Positions 1 through 8,726 of a DNA stretch of 64,000 nucleotides are shown piece by piece (positions within the stretch are counted from its first letter, which is position 1; each line of letters begins with the position of its first letter). The stretch is from Celeribacter ethanolicus. GTDB lineage: Bacteria; Pseudomonadota; Alphaproteobacteria; Rhodobacterales; Rhodobacteraceae. The notes under the pieces are model-generated. The model saw only the letters and a list, made by a program, of their open reading frames with translations. It was not told the DNA's origin and ran no database searches. The position numbers were made by a program, and so were the translations under genes. The DNA lies in assembly GCF_001550095.1 (NCBI RefSeq), contig NZ_LRUC01000052.1, forward strand, positions 186,001 through 250,000. The letters run 5' to 3'.

Positions 1-795
1 TCGGAGGCGATCACCGTCGCCACCGGTATGGTCGCCACCTCGACACCCAAGCACAAATGGCTCTGGCCCTGGGTGCCGACTCTACATCTCTACTATCCGC
101 TCGCCACGCTTGCGGCGCTCAAAGGGCTCTGGGAGATGATCACCAAACCCTATTACTGGGACAAGACCGCCCACGGGGTGCATGATCTCGGCTTTCATGA
201 AGATCTGCCCGAGGAAGAACTCATGCCCGATCCTCCGCCATCGCACAGCCCGGATCGCCCCGCACCGTTGCTGCTGACCGGCACAAGCAGTGCCGCCGCC
301 AAGACGTCACATCCTCCCATGAGCCGCCCCCTGATCCTCTATCCCACGGCCGCCTCCGTCGCCCTTGCCGAGGCCGCCGAGGCGCCGCGCGGCTTTGCCG
401 AGCCCAGTACGGAATTCAGTGCCGGTTTCAGGGCCGGGTTCGCGGACAGCGCCCGGATCGAACAACAGGCCTTCGGAGCCCTGCCTGTGCCTGGCCGACG
501 GCTCACATTCGGGCTCGACATGACGCACAAACCGGAAAGCCCGGCGCTCAGACGCGCCCTGAATGCGGCCGTCATCGCCTTTGAGCCGGAGCGCCTGCGT
601 CCCACTCCCAAACCCAAACCCAAACCCGCCGCAGCCCCGCACGGCACCGAGGTCACACATCCCGCCGCCGTCAACGCCCCCGGCGCGCCCGACTGGGCCC
701 ATATCGCCGCCTTCGCCGAGAGGCCCATCTTCATTGCGCGCGCCGAAAAGGGGAGCCTGATGCCAGCGCCCCGGTTAAGAGGGATGACGGTTTAA
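1..795 (+). CDS. Glycosyltransferase family 2, C-terminal part with long Pro/Ala-rich tail (5' end outside window)
   Basis: The reading frame is open from base 1, so the true start lies upstream of the window and only the last 264 residues are visible. The visible part begins with a Trp/Leu-rich, membrane-like stretch (WLWPWVPTLHLYYPL) and continues to PYYWDKTAHG. I associate this motif with the C-terminal end of membrane-associated family 2 glycosyltransferases of Rhodobacteraceae; this is from memory of the family. The catalytic DxD part is not in the window, so the sugar donor and acceptor cannot be named. After the motif comes a tail of about 190 residues that is rich in Pro and Ala, has alternating Lys-Pro near its end (PKPKPKP) and is unlikely to be folded like the enzyme. 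The gene stands alone here; the next gene is convergent. Confidence 0.6.
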   Translation, partial: SEAITVATGMVATSTPKHKWLWPWVPTLHLYYPLATLAALKGLWEMITKPYYWDKTAHGVHDLGFHEDLPEEELMPDPPPSHSPDRPAPLLLTGTSSAAAKTSHPPMSRPLILYPTAASVALAEAAEAPRGFAEPSTEFSAGFRAGFADSARIEQQAFGALPVPGRRLTFGLDMTHKPESPALRRALNAAVIAFEPERLRPTPKPKPKPAAAPHGTEVTHPAAVNAPGAPDWAHIAAFAERPIFIARAEKGSLMPAPRLRGMTV

Positions 796-919
796 AGTGG
801 CTCGCCAAGCCATTGGGACACCGCTTTTGCAGGACCTCAGGACAAGATACGGGCGCTGCACGCGCCTTACCTGTATCCAGTGCCTTCATCCGGTGCCGAA
901 AGCTTAAAGGCGTGACGCT

Positions 920-1564
920 TTAGCGTTCCTTGTCCGCGTCGATTTTCAGACGGGTGATAAAGGCCTTGGAAATGTGATCCGACAATGCCTTGTGCGCCGC
1001 CTCGCCGTCGCCCGCCTCTATCGCGGACACGATCAGGTCGTGCTCCTTGATCGCTTCCTCGCCACGACCCTCGGCCGCCAGAGACGTGCTTGCCAGAAGC
1101 GCCATGGAGCGGTGCACCAAGTCGAGCTGCTGCACGAGATACTTGTTGTGCGAGGCCAGATGGATCTGTTTGTGAAAGCGGCGGTTGGCACGGGACATAT
1201 CGTCCGGGTGACCGATCAGGGCCCGGTCGTCCTCGACCATATCGCGCAGCACACGGACCTCCTCGGGGGTCGCATGCCGGGCAGCGAGACGCGCGGCCAG
1301 CCCTTCGAGTTCGGTACGAACGACGTAGAGATCGGCCATCTGATTGTGATCGAGCGAGGCCACAATGAGTGAGCGCCCGTCGCGGCTCAGCATCGACTGG
1401 GTCTCCAACCGCTGCAAGGCCTCACGCACCGGGGTGCGCGACACACCGAAGCGCTCCGCCAGCTCGCTTTCCACAAGCCGGTCGCCCGGGCGGTAAATCC
1501 CGGTGTCGATCGCCTCGAGGATCATCTCATAAGCGTCTTTCTGGCTGGCACGCTGGTCTTTCAT
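920..1564 (-). CDS. GntR family transcriptional regulator, FCD (FadR-like) subfamily
   Basis: This 214-residue protein has the usual size and layout of an FCD-type GntR regulator. Residues about 1-70 form the winged helix-turn-helix; the recognition part reads AERFGVSRTPVREALQRLE, the classic GntR signature. From about residue 78 an all-helical FCD effector-binding domain follows, with conserved metal/ligand-type positions such as the Asp/Arg-rich segment and two later His residues (RRFHKQIH, DHIS). Proteins of this group usually repress catabolic genes for organic acids or sugars and are released by an acid ligand; which one is not evident here. The gene is divergent from the nucleotidase gene and no catabolic operon sits beside it, so the target is unknown. 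A short palindrome 26 bp upstream of the start could be an autoregulatory site. Confidence 0.85.
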   Translation of the reverse strand: MKDQRASQKDAYEMILEAIDTGIYRPGDRLVESELAERFGVSRTPVREALQRLETQSMLSRDGRSLIVASLDHNQMADLYVVRTELEGLAARLAARHATPEEVRVLRDMVEDDRALIGHPDDMSRANRRFHKQIHLASHNKYLVQQLDLVHRSMALLASTSLAAEGRGEEAIKEHDLIVSAIEAGDGEAAHKALSDHISKAFITRLKIDADKER

Positions 1565-1589
1565 CGGACGTCACTTTTCTCAATCGGGA

Positions 1590-1600
1590 TCAGGACCTGA
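1590..1600. promoter_or_regulatory. 11-bp palindrome, possible GntR-type operator
   Basis: TCAGGACCTGA is a perfect palindrome around a central base. It lies between the divergent GntR regulator (start 1564) and the nucleotidase gene (start 1695). FCD-type GntR proteins bind short palindromes of about this size, and autoregulation from such a site is common. Length and position are the only evidence. Confidence 0.25.
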
Positions 1601-1694
1601 CCATAGCCAGCCCCGCCCCCCGCGATCAAGCGCTAACATCCCCTCCGCCAGCCATCTGCTTGCATGTGCCGCAGGCTGCGCCTAACAGGGAGGC

Positions 1695-2348
1695 ATGGTA
1701 GCCGATCATTTTTCCCATGTCAGAACCTGGGTCTTCGACCTCGACAACACGCTTTACCCGCCCGAGGCGGCACTTTTCGCGCAGATCGAGGTCAAGATGA
1801 CCGATTGGGTCTCCCGCGAACTGAACGTCACTTCAGAGGAGGCGAACCGGCTGCGGCACACCTACTGGCGCGAATTCGGCACGACGCTCTCCGGCATGAT
1901 GGCGAAACACGGCACCGACCCGCTGCCTTATCTCAGCTATGTGCATGACATCGACTTCTCCGGGCTGTCGCGCGATGCCGAGCTGAAAGCCGCGATCACG
2001 GCCCTGCCCGGGCGCAAGATCGTCTTCACCAACGGTTCCGCGCCCTATGCGGAGCGCGTGCTGGAGGCGCGCGGGCTGACCGGGATTTTCAACGCGGTCT
2101 ACGGCATCGAACACGCGGATTTCCACCCCAAGCCCCAGGCGGCCGCCTTCGATACCGTACTCGGTCGCGATGGGATCGACCCGCAAGCCGCCGCCATGTT
2201 CGAGGACGATCCGCGCAATCTCGAAGTGCCGCATGCGCTCGGGATGAAGACCGTGCATGTCGCGCCCTTGCCGCTCGATCCGCCCGCCCCGCATATCCAT
2301 CATCACACCGACGATCTGTCGGCCTTCCTGAGGGCCGTGACGGGCTGA
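1695..2348 (+). CDS. HAD-superfamily pyrimidine 5'-nucleotidase
   Basis: This 217-residue HAD hydrolase resembles the SDT1/pyrimidine 5'-nucleotidase subfamily, which removes phosphate from UMP or CMP-type nucleotides in the cytoplasm. Motif I is FDLDNTLY (nucleophile and acid Asp at residues 15 and 17), motif II is the FTNGS segment, the motif III Lys lies in HPKPQAAAF and motif IV is MFEDDPRNL. The helical cap between motifs I and II is of the small C1 type. The start is forced: an in-frame stop lies 12 bases upstream. The purine-rich AGGGAGG sits almost against the ATG, an unusually short spacing. The GntR regulator is divergent. Substrate choice within the subfamily is inferred from overall similarity only. 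Confidence 0.8.
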   Translation: MVADHFSHVRTWVFDLDNTLYPPEAALFAQIEVKMTDWVSRELNVTSEEANRLRHTYWREFGTTLSGMMAKHGTDPLPYLSYVHDIDFSGLSRDAELKAAITALPGRKIVFTNGSAPYAERVLEARGLTGIFNAVYGIEHADFHPKPQAAAFDTVLGRDGIDPQAAAMFEDDPRNLEVPHALGMKTVHVAPLPLDPPAPHIHHHTDDLSAFLRAVTG

Positions 2349-2524
2349 AACCCGGCGGGCGACGGTTAACGCAAACTGCGACAAATCGCCGCCGTGACCG
2401 AAGCGCACACAGCCCTGTATCTGTCTCCGGTACACAAATGCGCACAAACCCGCGCAGCCCCACGCACAAACCTTTCGCACTGACTTCTACAGATCACACA
2501 CGACCTCACAGCCGGAGCACGCAC

Positions 2525-2755
2525 ATGACCGACGCCGCCCTCGACACGACCAACGCTATCGACACTCACGACCACCACGAAGAAGGCCTTGCCACCACCC
2601 GTGGCGTCGTCCTCTTCCTTCTGTTCGTCGTCGTCGTGATCGCCGCCGTGATCTACGGCATGTTCGCCATCGGCCCCTGGGTGCTGGGCGTCACCGCCGT
2701 GGCCACCGTGCCGCTGATCTACATCGTCCTGCTCGTCCTCACCGTCGGAAAATAA
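2525..2755 (+). CDS. Small two-helix membrane protein, function unknown
   Basis: The product is 76 residues. Its N-terminal 20 residues are polar and His/Asp-rich (DTHDHHEE). Two hydrophobic helices follow, about residues 29-50 and 52-74, and the protein ends in TVGK. The ATG at 2525 was chosen because GGAG precedes it at normal spacing; an earlier in-frame start would add a basic stretch unlike the rest. I do not recognise a family. The His-rich N-terminus could bind metal, but that is only a possibility. It stands between the nucleotidase and the hydroxylase gene, and the 120-bp gap after it contains only the next gene's leader. Three copies of CACAAA in the 100 bp upstream are about helically spaced. 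Confidence 0.6.
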   Translation: MTDAALDTTNAIDTHDHHEEGLATTRGVVLFLLFVVVVIAAVIYGMFAIGPWVLGVTAVATVPLIYIVLLVLTVGK

Positions 2756-2874
2756 AGCGGCGCTGTCCCGGCGCCCGGAAAACGCCTGAGACAGCCTGCC
2801 CCTTGGACATTCCCCTCCTTTGCGCCTATCTCTTGGATACGCTTGAAAAGCGACCGCAGCGCAAAGGAGGTCTC

Positions 2875-4089
2875 ATGTCCGATCCAAGCACATCCCCGCA
2901 GACCGTTGACATCCTCGTTTCAGGCGGCGGCATCGCCGGTCTGATCGCGGCTGCGGCCTTTGGCGCCTCGGGCTTTCGCACCCTGATGGTCGATCCGACC
3001 CCGCCGGTTGTCACCGGCGACGAAGCGAGTTCGGACCTGCGCTCCACCGCCTTTTTACGCCCGGCCCGCGACCTCTTCGAGAAAATCGGCATTTGGGAGG
3101 CGCTCGCGCCACATGCCACCCCGCTCGAAGCCCTGCGCATCGTCGACACCGTGGGTCGCCCCGCGACAATCCGCACCGAACGGCAATTCGAAGGCCGGGA
3201 GACGGGCGACGAGCCCTTCGGCTGGAACTTCCTCAACTGGGTGATCCGTCGCGAACTGGCCCGTGCCGTGCCGGACATTCCCAATGTCGAGCTGCGCTAT
3301 GGCGTCGGCTTCAAGAGCCTGCTGACACGTTCTTCCGAGGCGATGGTGACCCTGACCGACGGCACGATGGTGCGCGCGAAACTCGTGGTGGCTGCCGACG
3401 GGCGCGACAGCCCGGTACGCGAGGCCGCCGGAATCGGCGTCAAAACCACGCGCTACGGCCAAAAATCTCTGGCCTTCACCGCCACCCACGACCTGCCGCA
3501 CAACAATGTCTCCACCGAGATCTACCGCGAAGGCGGCCCCTTCACGATGGTGCCGCTGCCGGACATCGACGACAAACCGGCCTCCGCCATCGTCTGGATG
3601 AACAAGGGCGCCTATGCGACCGAGCTTCTCAATCTGCCGCCCGACGCGTTCAACGCGGTGATGACCGAACGCTCTGCGGGTCTCTTTGGCGAAATGAAAC
3701 TGGCGTCCGGACGGGCGATTTTCCCGATCATCACCCGCGTAGCCGAACGCCTCGCCTCCGAGCGCGTTGCGATCATCGCCGAAGCCGCCCACGCCCTGCC
3801 CCCCATCGGCGCGCAGGGGCTGAATACCTCGCTCAACGATCTGGCCGAACTGCTGGCCCTCGCCGAAGCGCATCGCTCAGACCCCGGCACAGACGCCATG
3901 CTCGACACCTACGCGCGCAACCGTTTGAACGACATCTCCAAACGCGCCCGTGTCGTCGATCTGTTCAACCGGGTAACCCGCTCCGAAAGCGACATCCTGC
4001 AAATGGTGCGACTCTGGGGTCTCAAAGCGGTGCATGACGTCAAACCCGTGCGGATGAAGGTCATGCAGGCCGGGCTGGGACCGATCTGA
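2875..4089 (+). CDS. UbiH/UbiF-family FAD-dependent hydroxylase (ubiquinone biosynthesis)
   Basis: This 404-residue flavoprotein monooxygenase belongs to the UbiH/UbiF/UbiL group, which adds hydroxyl groups to the aromatic ring of ubiquinone precursors at the inner face of the membrane. The N-terminal dinucleotide-binding loop is ILVSGGGIAGL. The central NADPH/FAD motif is AADGRDSPVREAAG. The C-terminal FAD motif is AEAAHALPPIGAQGLN, where the family usually has GDAAH, so the Gly-Asp is replaced by Ala-Glu. The start at 2875 is set by a perfect AAAGGAGG five bases upstream; a frame extension to 2803 lacks one. Which ring position it hydroxylates cannot be told: alphaproteobacteria use differing sets (UbiH, UbiF, UbiL) and no other ubi gene is in the window. 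Confidence 0.8.
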   Translation: MSDPSTSPQTVDILVSGGGIAGLIAAAAFGASGFRTLMVDPTPPVVTGDEASSDLRSTAFLRPARDLFEKIGIWEALAPHATPLEALRIVDTVGRPATIRTERQFEGRETGDEPFGWNFLNWVIRRELARAVPDIPNVELRYGVGFKSLLTRSSEAMVTLTDGTMVRAKLVVAADGRDSPVREAAGIGVKTTRYGQKSLAFTATHDLPHNNVSTEIYREGGPFTMVPLPDIDDKPASAIVWMNKGAYATELLNLPPDAFNAVMTERSAGLFGEMKLASGRAIFPIITRVAERLASERVAIIAEAAHALPPIGAQGLNTSLNDLAELLALAEAHRSDPGTDAMLDTYARNRLNDISKRARVVDLFNRVTRSESDILQMVRLWGLKAVHDVKPVRMKVMQAGLGPI

Positions 4090-4095
4090 TCGCCG

Positions 4096-4176
4096 TTTCC
4101 TTTGTGCCTCTAAATACTCACGGCGCGCGGGCGATCATCCGTGCGCCGTTTTGAGTATTTGGGGCAGCAAAGGAAA
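4096..4176. terminator. Long imperfect inverted repeat, bidirectional terminator between convergent genes
   Basis: The arms 4096-4126 and 4143-4176 pair over most of their length, including CGGCGC with GCGCCG and AAATACTCA with TGAGTATTT. The element sits exactly between the stop of the UbiH-type gene (4089) and the stop of the convergent aminotransferase gene (4190). Each arm also carries a copy of a motif found again near 48.4 kb (see findings). Confidence 0.6.
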
Positions 4177-4189
4177 CATCGGAGGAAAC

Positions 4190-5320
4190 TCAGCCGAGAA
4201 CGTCGTCCAGAACAGCCTCCAGGCGCGCGACGGTTGCGTCCACATCGTAGAGCTTGTCGAGACCGAACAGGCCGAGACGGAAGGTCGAGAACCCCTCGCC
4301 CTCATCGCATTGCAGCGGCACTCCGGCGGCGATTTGCACCCCATGGGCAGCAAAGGCCGCGCCGGTCCTGATCATGGGATCGTCGGTGTAGCAGACCACC
4401 ACGCCGGGCGCCTCGACGCCTTCGGCGGCGACGGATTTGAACCCACGCCCGGCCAACAGGTGACGCACCCGGCGTCCCAGTTCCCATTGTGCCTCGGAGA
4501 GTTTGGCAAAGCCGTAATCCTTGGTCTCCAGCATCGCGTCCCGGAAGGCCCGCAGCGCATCGGTCGGCATGGTGGCGTGATAGGCATGACCACCGCCGGT
4601 ATAGGCCTCCATGATGGTCAGCCATTTTCCAAGGTCGATGGCAAAAGACGAGCTTTGCCGGGATTTCACCACTTCGGTGGCGCGGTCGTTCAGCATGACG
4701 AGCCCCGCAGACGGCTGCGCCGACCAGCCCTTTTGCGGGGCGGAGATCAGCACGTCGACACCGGTCTCCTTCATATCGACCCAAGCACAGCCGGAGGCGA
4801 TACAATCGAGCACCATCAGCCCGCCGTGGTCATGGACGGCCTCCGAAAGCGCGCGGATATAGGCGTCCGGCAGGATCATGCCGGAGGCGGTTTCGACATG
4901 CGGCGCGAAGATGGCAGCGGGCTTCAAATCGCGGATTTTCGCAATGGCCTCCTCCAGAGGCGCGGGCAGGAAACCGGAGGTCGGTTCATTGCCGACCCGG
5001 CGCGCTTTCAGCACGGTCTGCGAGGCGGGGATTTGCCCCACGTCGAAGATTTGCGACCAGCGGAAGGAAAAGAAACCGTTGCGGATCACCATCACGTCCT
5101 CGCCGCCCGCAATCTGGCGGGCGACCGCCTCCATCGCATAAGTGCCGCCGCCGGGGACGACCACAGCCGTGTCGGCATGATAAACCTCGCAGAGCGTGGC
5201 GTGGATGTCGGTCATCACCTTTTGAAAGGCTTTCGACATGTGATTGAGCGAGCGGTCGGTGAAGACCACGGAAAATTCGAGCAACCCGTCGGGGTCGATG
5301 TCGGTGCGCAATGCGGGCAT
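4190..5320 (-). CDS. Class V (PLP-dependent) aminotransferase, alanine/serine-glyoxylate aminotransferase-like
   Basis: This 376-residue fold type I PLP enzyme is the usual length for the alanine-glyoxylate/serine-glyoxylate/isc-like class V group. The Schiff-base Lys is K197 in SAPQKGWSA, followed by the family's small-residue patch. The Asp that holds the pyridine nitrogen is in LMVLDCIASG (D172). The Gly-rich phosphate loop is VVVPGGGTYAME near residues 53-64. It would move an amino group between an amino acid and a keto acid such as glyoxylate or pyruvate; the substrate pair is not decided by the sequence. The gene is monocistronic, convergent with the UbiH-type gene and divergent from the Hint-domain genes. 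GAGG precedes the ATG. Confidence 0.75.
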   Translation of the reverse strand: MPALRTDIDPDGLLEFSVVFTDRSLNHMSKAFQKVMTDIHATLCEVYHADTAVVVPGGGTYAMEAVARQIAGGEDVMVIRNGFFSFRWSQIFDVGQIPASQTVLKARRVGNEPTSGFLPAPLEEAIAKIRDLKPAAIFAPHVETASGMILPDAYIRALSEAVHDHGGLMVLDCIASGCAWVDMKETGVDVLISAPQKGWSAQPSAGLVMLNDRATEVVKSRQSSSFAIDLGKWLTIMEAYTGGGHAYHATMPTDALRAFRDAMLETKDYGFAKLSEAQWELGRRVRHLLAGRGFKSVAAEGVEAPGVVVCYTDDPMIRTGAAFAAHGVQIAAGVPLQCDEGEGFSTFRLGLFGLDKLYDVDATVARLEAVLDDVLG

Positions 5321-5440
5321 GAGAACCTCCTCTTCTCAGCTAACCTCTTCAGGCCAATCGGTGCCGTAACGACACATCCGATGCAACACCGCGGCCTAAA
5401 TCCCAGAAAACACTGGACAGAAACGCCCTGCGCCAGGATT

Positions 5441-5458
5441 ATGACACCAAAGCGTCAT
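5441..5458. promoter_or_regulatory. Inverted repeat ATGAC-N8-GTCAT, possible operator
   Basis: Perfect five-base arms separated by eight bases lie in the 297-bp gap between the aminotransferase (start 5320) and the first Hint-domain gene (start 5618). The rest of the gap shows no other gene or strong hairpin. Its function is inferred from symmetry and position only. Confidence 0.25.
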
Positions 5459-5617
5459 GTCTAGGGATCGGGCCAAACAAGAGCACCGCGCGAGGCAAAA
5501 CGCAAGCGACCGAAAACGCGGCCGAAGTTCGACGGGACATCCGACAGGACGGGAGATCGCCAAGGCGCATCGAGGCAGACCGGGGCACACACCCCGCAAC
5601 ATACGGGCAGAGCAGCA

Positions 5618-6745
5618 ATGCCGACAGAAGAACTCATCGTGATGGGCTCCTCCATCGTGAACAATCCGATCGGCTATTCTCAGGACCCCCGCGGCGATGA
5701 GAATGACGGCGCCTATCTGACCGGTGGCGAAAGCGTGTTCGAGGATGACGATGTGGTGGTCTTCACCGTGGCCAACGTCAATGCCGACGGCACGTTCGAC
5801 AATCAAACGCAGATCACCGGCATCACGGTCTATGACAGTGCGGCGGATTATCTCAACGGCGAGGCGAAATACGATTACACGCTGACGCACGGCGGTTGGT
5901 GGTGGGGCCAGAACACCAGTGGCCAGATCAGCACGGCCGTGCATGACATGGGCGACACCTACCTCTATATTGAGGCCAACAACTTCACCTCGACCGATCC
6001 GAATGCACCAGATCTCGACGGGCTGTTTCTCGCACCCGGGGTCGATCTGTCGGAGGAATTCCCGATCTGGCTCTCGCATGAGCAGGATGTCGATTATAAC
6101 GCCGACGGCACGATTGCCGGGAACGAGAGCGGCGACGGGGTATTCACCACCGACAACAACATTTTCGCGGAAGACGCGATCGCCGCCGCTGTCTGCCTTG
6201 CACGGGGCACATTGATCGACACGCCCGAGGGACCGCGTTTCATCGAGACGCTACAGGTCGGCGACCGGGTGCACACGCTCGATCACGGGCCGCAGGAAAT
6301 CCGCTGGACCGGATCGCGGCGGGTGGCCGCCAAGGGCGCGCTTGCGCCGATCCGGATCACGGCAGGCACGCTTGGCAACCTGCGCGATCTGACCGTGAGC
6401 CCGAACCACCGCATGCTGATCCGTGGCCCGATGGCCGAGATGCTGTTCGGCGAACGTGACGTGTTGGTGGCGGCGAAACATCTGGTGAATGACGACACGA
6501 TCCGCGCCGTGCCGGGCGGCCAGGTGGAGTATTTTCACCTGCTTCTCGACCGTCACGAGATCATCTTTGCCGAGACCTGCCCGACCGAAAGCCTGCACCC
6601 CGGCCAAGAGGCGCTCAAGGCGGTGGACGCGGCGGCCAGAGCCGAGATCCTGACGCTCTTCCCCGAGCTGGAAACCCGCCGCTGCGCCCTGTCCCGGTAC
6701 GAATTGAAGGCCTGGGAAGCCCAGGCCCTGCAACAGGCGTCCTGA
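5618..6745 (+). CDS. Hint-domain protein (Hint_2 type), first of tandem pair
   Basis: This 375-residue protein has two parts. Residues 1-190 form an Asp/Gly-rich, probably beta-rich domain ([32 protein letters not shown]). Residues 193-340 form a Hint (hedgehog/intein) module. C193 in AVCLARGTLIDTPEGP is the expected cleavage nucleophile. GDRVHTLDHG is block A/B-like, SPNHRML supplies the block-B His, and DRHEIIFAE with CPTESLHPG close the domain. There is no terminal His-Asn, so protein splicing is not expected; hedgehog-like cleavage or no cleavage is. There is no signal peptide. The start matches that of the downstream paralogue (MPTEELIVMGSS versus [12 protein letters not shown]). The function of this Rhodobacterales family is not known to me. 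Confidence 0.75.
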   Translation: MPTEELIVMGSSIVNNPIGYSQDPRGDENDGAYLTGGESVFEDDDVVVFTVANVNADGTFDNQTQITGITVYDSAADYLNGEAKYDYTLTHGGWWWGQNTSGQISTAVHDMGDTYLYIEANNFTSTDPNAPDLDGLFLAPGVDLSEEFPIWLSHEQDVDYNADGTIAGNESGDGVFTTDNNIFAEDAIAAAVCLARGTLIDTPEGPRFIETLQVGDRVHTLDHGPQEIRWTGSRRVAAKGALAPIRITAGTLGNLRDLTVSPNHRMLIRGPMAEMLFGERDVLVAAKHLVNDDTIRAVPGGQVEYFHLLLDRHEIIFAETCPTESLHPGQEALKAVDAAARAEILTLFPELETRRCALSRYELKAWEAQALQQAS

Positions 6746-6766
6746 ACGCCATGAGAAGGTGAATGA

Positions 6767-7870
6767 ATGGCCACCGAAGACATCCTCGTGATGGGATCAT
6801 CGCTTCTGGACAATGTCTCCGTCGGCACCAATTCCGGTGGCGGCCATGGCGGGCATATCATGATCCACGGCGGCACCTCGCCCTTCGAGGGGGACGATGT
6901 GGTCGTGATCACCGTCCAGAATGTCGAGAATGGCGAGGTCACCGGAGCGAGCCAGATCACCGGGATCGTGGTCTATGACAGCGCTGCCGATTACGTCAAC
7001 GGGGTCGCGAAATACACCTATCATCCGATGAACCCCGGCCAGACCGCCAATATCCAGAGCGATCTTTCGGGGCTGGGCGACACCTATCTGCGTTTCAACG
7101 CCAATGTGATGGTGTCCTCGGACGGGGGACCCGGCCTCAACAATGTGCTCGTCGCGCCCGGGCAGGACCTGACCGAGCTGCGCCCCGTCATCCAGATCGA
7201 CCATGAGACCGACATGGATTACGACAGCGACGGGGTGATCGACAACGAGGGCGACGGCAATTTCAACGTCGACAACAACCTCATCGCCGAAGAGATCATC
7301 AACGGTGCGGTCTGCCTCACCCGTGGCACCCTGATCGAGACGCCCGAGGGACCGCGCTTCATCGAGACGCTGCGGGCGGGCGATCTGGTGAACACGCTCG
7401 ATCACGGCGCCCAGCCCATCCGCTGGATCGGCGCGCGCCGCGTGCCTGCGGCAGGCAATCTCGCCCCGGTGCTGATCCGCATGGGCGCACTCGGCAACCT
7501 GCGCGACCTGAAGGTGAGCCAGAACCACCGCATGCTCATCCGGGGACCGCAGGCCGAGGTGCTGTTCGGCGAGCGCGACGTGTTGGTGGCGGCGAAACAT
7601 CTGGTGAACGATGGCACGATCCGCATCGTCGAGGGCGGTACCGTGGAGTATTTCCACATGCTGTTCGACACCCACCAGATCGTCTTTGCCGAGGCCTGCC
7701 CGACCGAAAGCCTCTACCCCGGCGAACAGGCGCTCAACACGGTCGGAGCGGAGGCAAGAGCGGAAATCGTGGCGCTCTTCCCGGAACTCACTCTCCGCCA
7801 GAACGACGCGCATCTGTCGCGCTACGAGCTGAAAGCTTGGGAGGCGGAAGCGCTCAGAAAGGCCGGCTGA
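6767..7870 (+). CDS. Hint-domain protein (Hint_2 type), second of tandem pair
   Basis: This 367-residue protein is a tandem paralogue of the preceding gene, 21 bp away and evidently in one operon with it. The Hint part (from C183 in [16 protein letters not shown] to about residue 330) is nearly identical in its core, including [15 protein letters not shown]. The N-terminal domain keeps [17 protein letters not shown] and the opening [12 protein letters not shown], but the middle has diverged, including a Gly/His-rich segment GGGHGGH and an acidic [14 protein letters not shown] stretch that looks like a calcium-binding loop. The conserved first eleven residues suggest the N-terminus itself matters. 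The last 17 bases overlap the stop of the convergent transglycosylase-like gene. A third, more distant Hint protein is encoded near 61-62 kb. Confidence 0.75.
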   Translation: MATEDILVMGSSLLDNVSVGTNSGGGHGGHIMIHGGTSPFEGDDVVVITVQNVENGEVTGASQITGIVVYDSAADYVNGVAKYTYHPMNPGQTANIQSDLSGLGDTYLRFNANVMVSSDGGPGLNNVLVAPGQDLTELRPVIQIDHETDMDYDSDGVIDNEGDGNFNVDNNLIAEEIINGAVCLTRGTLIETPEGPRFIETLRAGDLVNTLDHGAQPIRWIGARRVPAAGNLAPVLIRMGALGNLRDLKVSQNHRMLIRGPQAEVLFGERDVLVAAKHLVNDGTIRIVEGGTVEYFHMLFDTHQIVFAEACPTESLYPGEQALNTVGAEARAEIVALFPELTLRQNDAHLSRYELKAWEAEALRKAG

Positions 7871-8594
7871 CGGCGGTCTCTTCGGCTGCGATGGTCAACG
7901 GGCGCGGCAATGGCAGGGGCGAGCTTTGCATCACCGGGCGGCAGAACGGCTGGGCACGCACCCAGCGCTGCATGTCGCTGCGCTTGGTCTCGGAATGGAA
8001 CGGCCCCCAGTCGGCCGCCACGCCGCGCATGCCCCGGCTCACCACGCCGTCGCGTGCCACCGTGCGGCTCATGATGCGGATCGCACAGGACAGGTTGCTG
8101 GCCCCGTCCTTGAGCGCCTCACCAGTGCCTGCGTTGCAATTATAATGTCGTGCGGTCGCAGGCGAGATCTGCACCAGACCGAACCACTGCCCGCCGCCGC
8201 CCACCGCCGTCTCGCGCCAGGTGCTTTCGTGATAGGACAGCGTCGACAGAAGTCCGGCCCAGAACGCCGCCCGACCGCTGTCGTCCTGCGTGGCATAACC
8301 CGGGCACCAGGCCGCAATATCCGCCGGAACCGTATCTACAAGCCCCTGCCCGTGCGACAGCACCGCCTTCATCGCGGCCCGGGTCCAGGCCGGACCCTGG
8401 CTCTGGTTCTTCCAGCGCAGTTTCGGCATGCGCACCACATAGGGGCGCGGGGCGGGAACGGGGCTTGCTTCCATCGGCGCGAGCGCAAAGGCAATTTGAT
8501 CTGGCAGGTTCTCTCTCAGTTCTCCGGCCGAGAGCTGAGACCCCACTCCGATGAAACACAGCGCCATCGCCGCCGCCCATTTTCGCATCCGCAT
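7854..8594 (-). CDS. Exported lytic-transglycosylase-like (SLT) protein
   Basis: This protein is 246 residues from the chosen start. The start at 8594 has GAGG six bases upstream; extension to 8639 adds a basic stretch before the signal peptide. A signal peptide ([18 protein letters not shown]) leads into a Pro-rich linker and then an SLT-like fold. The presumed catalytic Glu lies in YHESTWRE, followed by [20 protein letters not shown], the usual active-site Gly-Leu-Xaa-Gln-Ile substrate strand. Four or more Cys residues ([27 protein letters not shown]) suggest disulfides. Such enzymes cut the MurNAc-GlcNAc bond of peptidoglycan in the periplasm. It is convergent with the Hint pair, overlapping it by 17 bases, and divergent from gatB. 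Confidence 0.7.
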   Translation of the reverse strand: MRMRKWAAAMALCFIGVGSQLSAGELRENLPDQIAFALAPMEASPVPAPRPYVVRMPKLRWKNQSQGPAWTRAAMKAVLSHGQGLVDTVPADIAAWCPGYATQDDSGRAAFWAGLLSTLSYHESTWRETAVGGGGQWFGLVQISPATARHYNCNAGTGEALKDGASNLSCAIRIMSRTVARDGVVSRGMRGVAADWGPFHSETKRSDMQRWVRAQPFCRPVMQSSPLPLPRPLTIAAEETAVSRPF

Positions 8595-8726
8595 GCGGAA
8601 CCTCAAACGCACTTTACTCTGCCGGGCAATATGCCCCAAAGCGCCCCGTTTGCAAACCCGCCCCCTTGCCCCCCGGCAAGAGAGCGCCTAGAACGCCTGA
8701 AAGCCCTCGCTTTAAAGGACATGCGC

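Noticed and set aside
2803-2874. Longer N-terminus for the UbiH-type hydroxylase
   Set aside because: The extra 24 residues lack family similarity, and the perfect ribosome site AAAGGAGG falls directly before the ATG at 2875.
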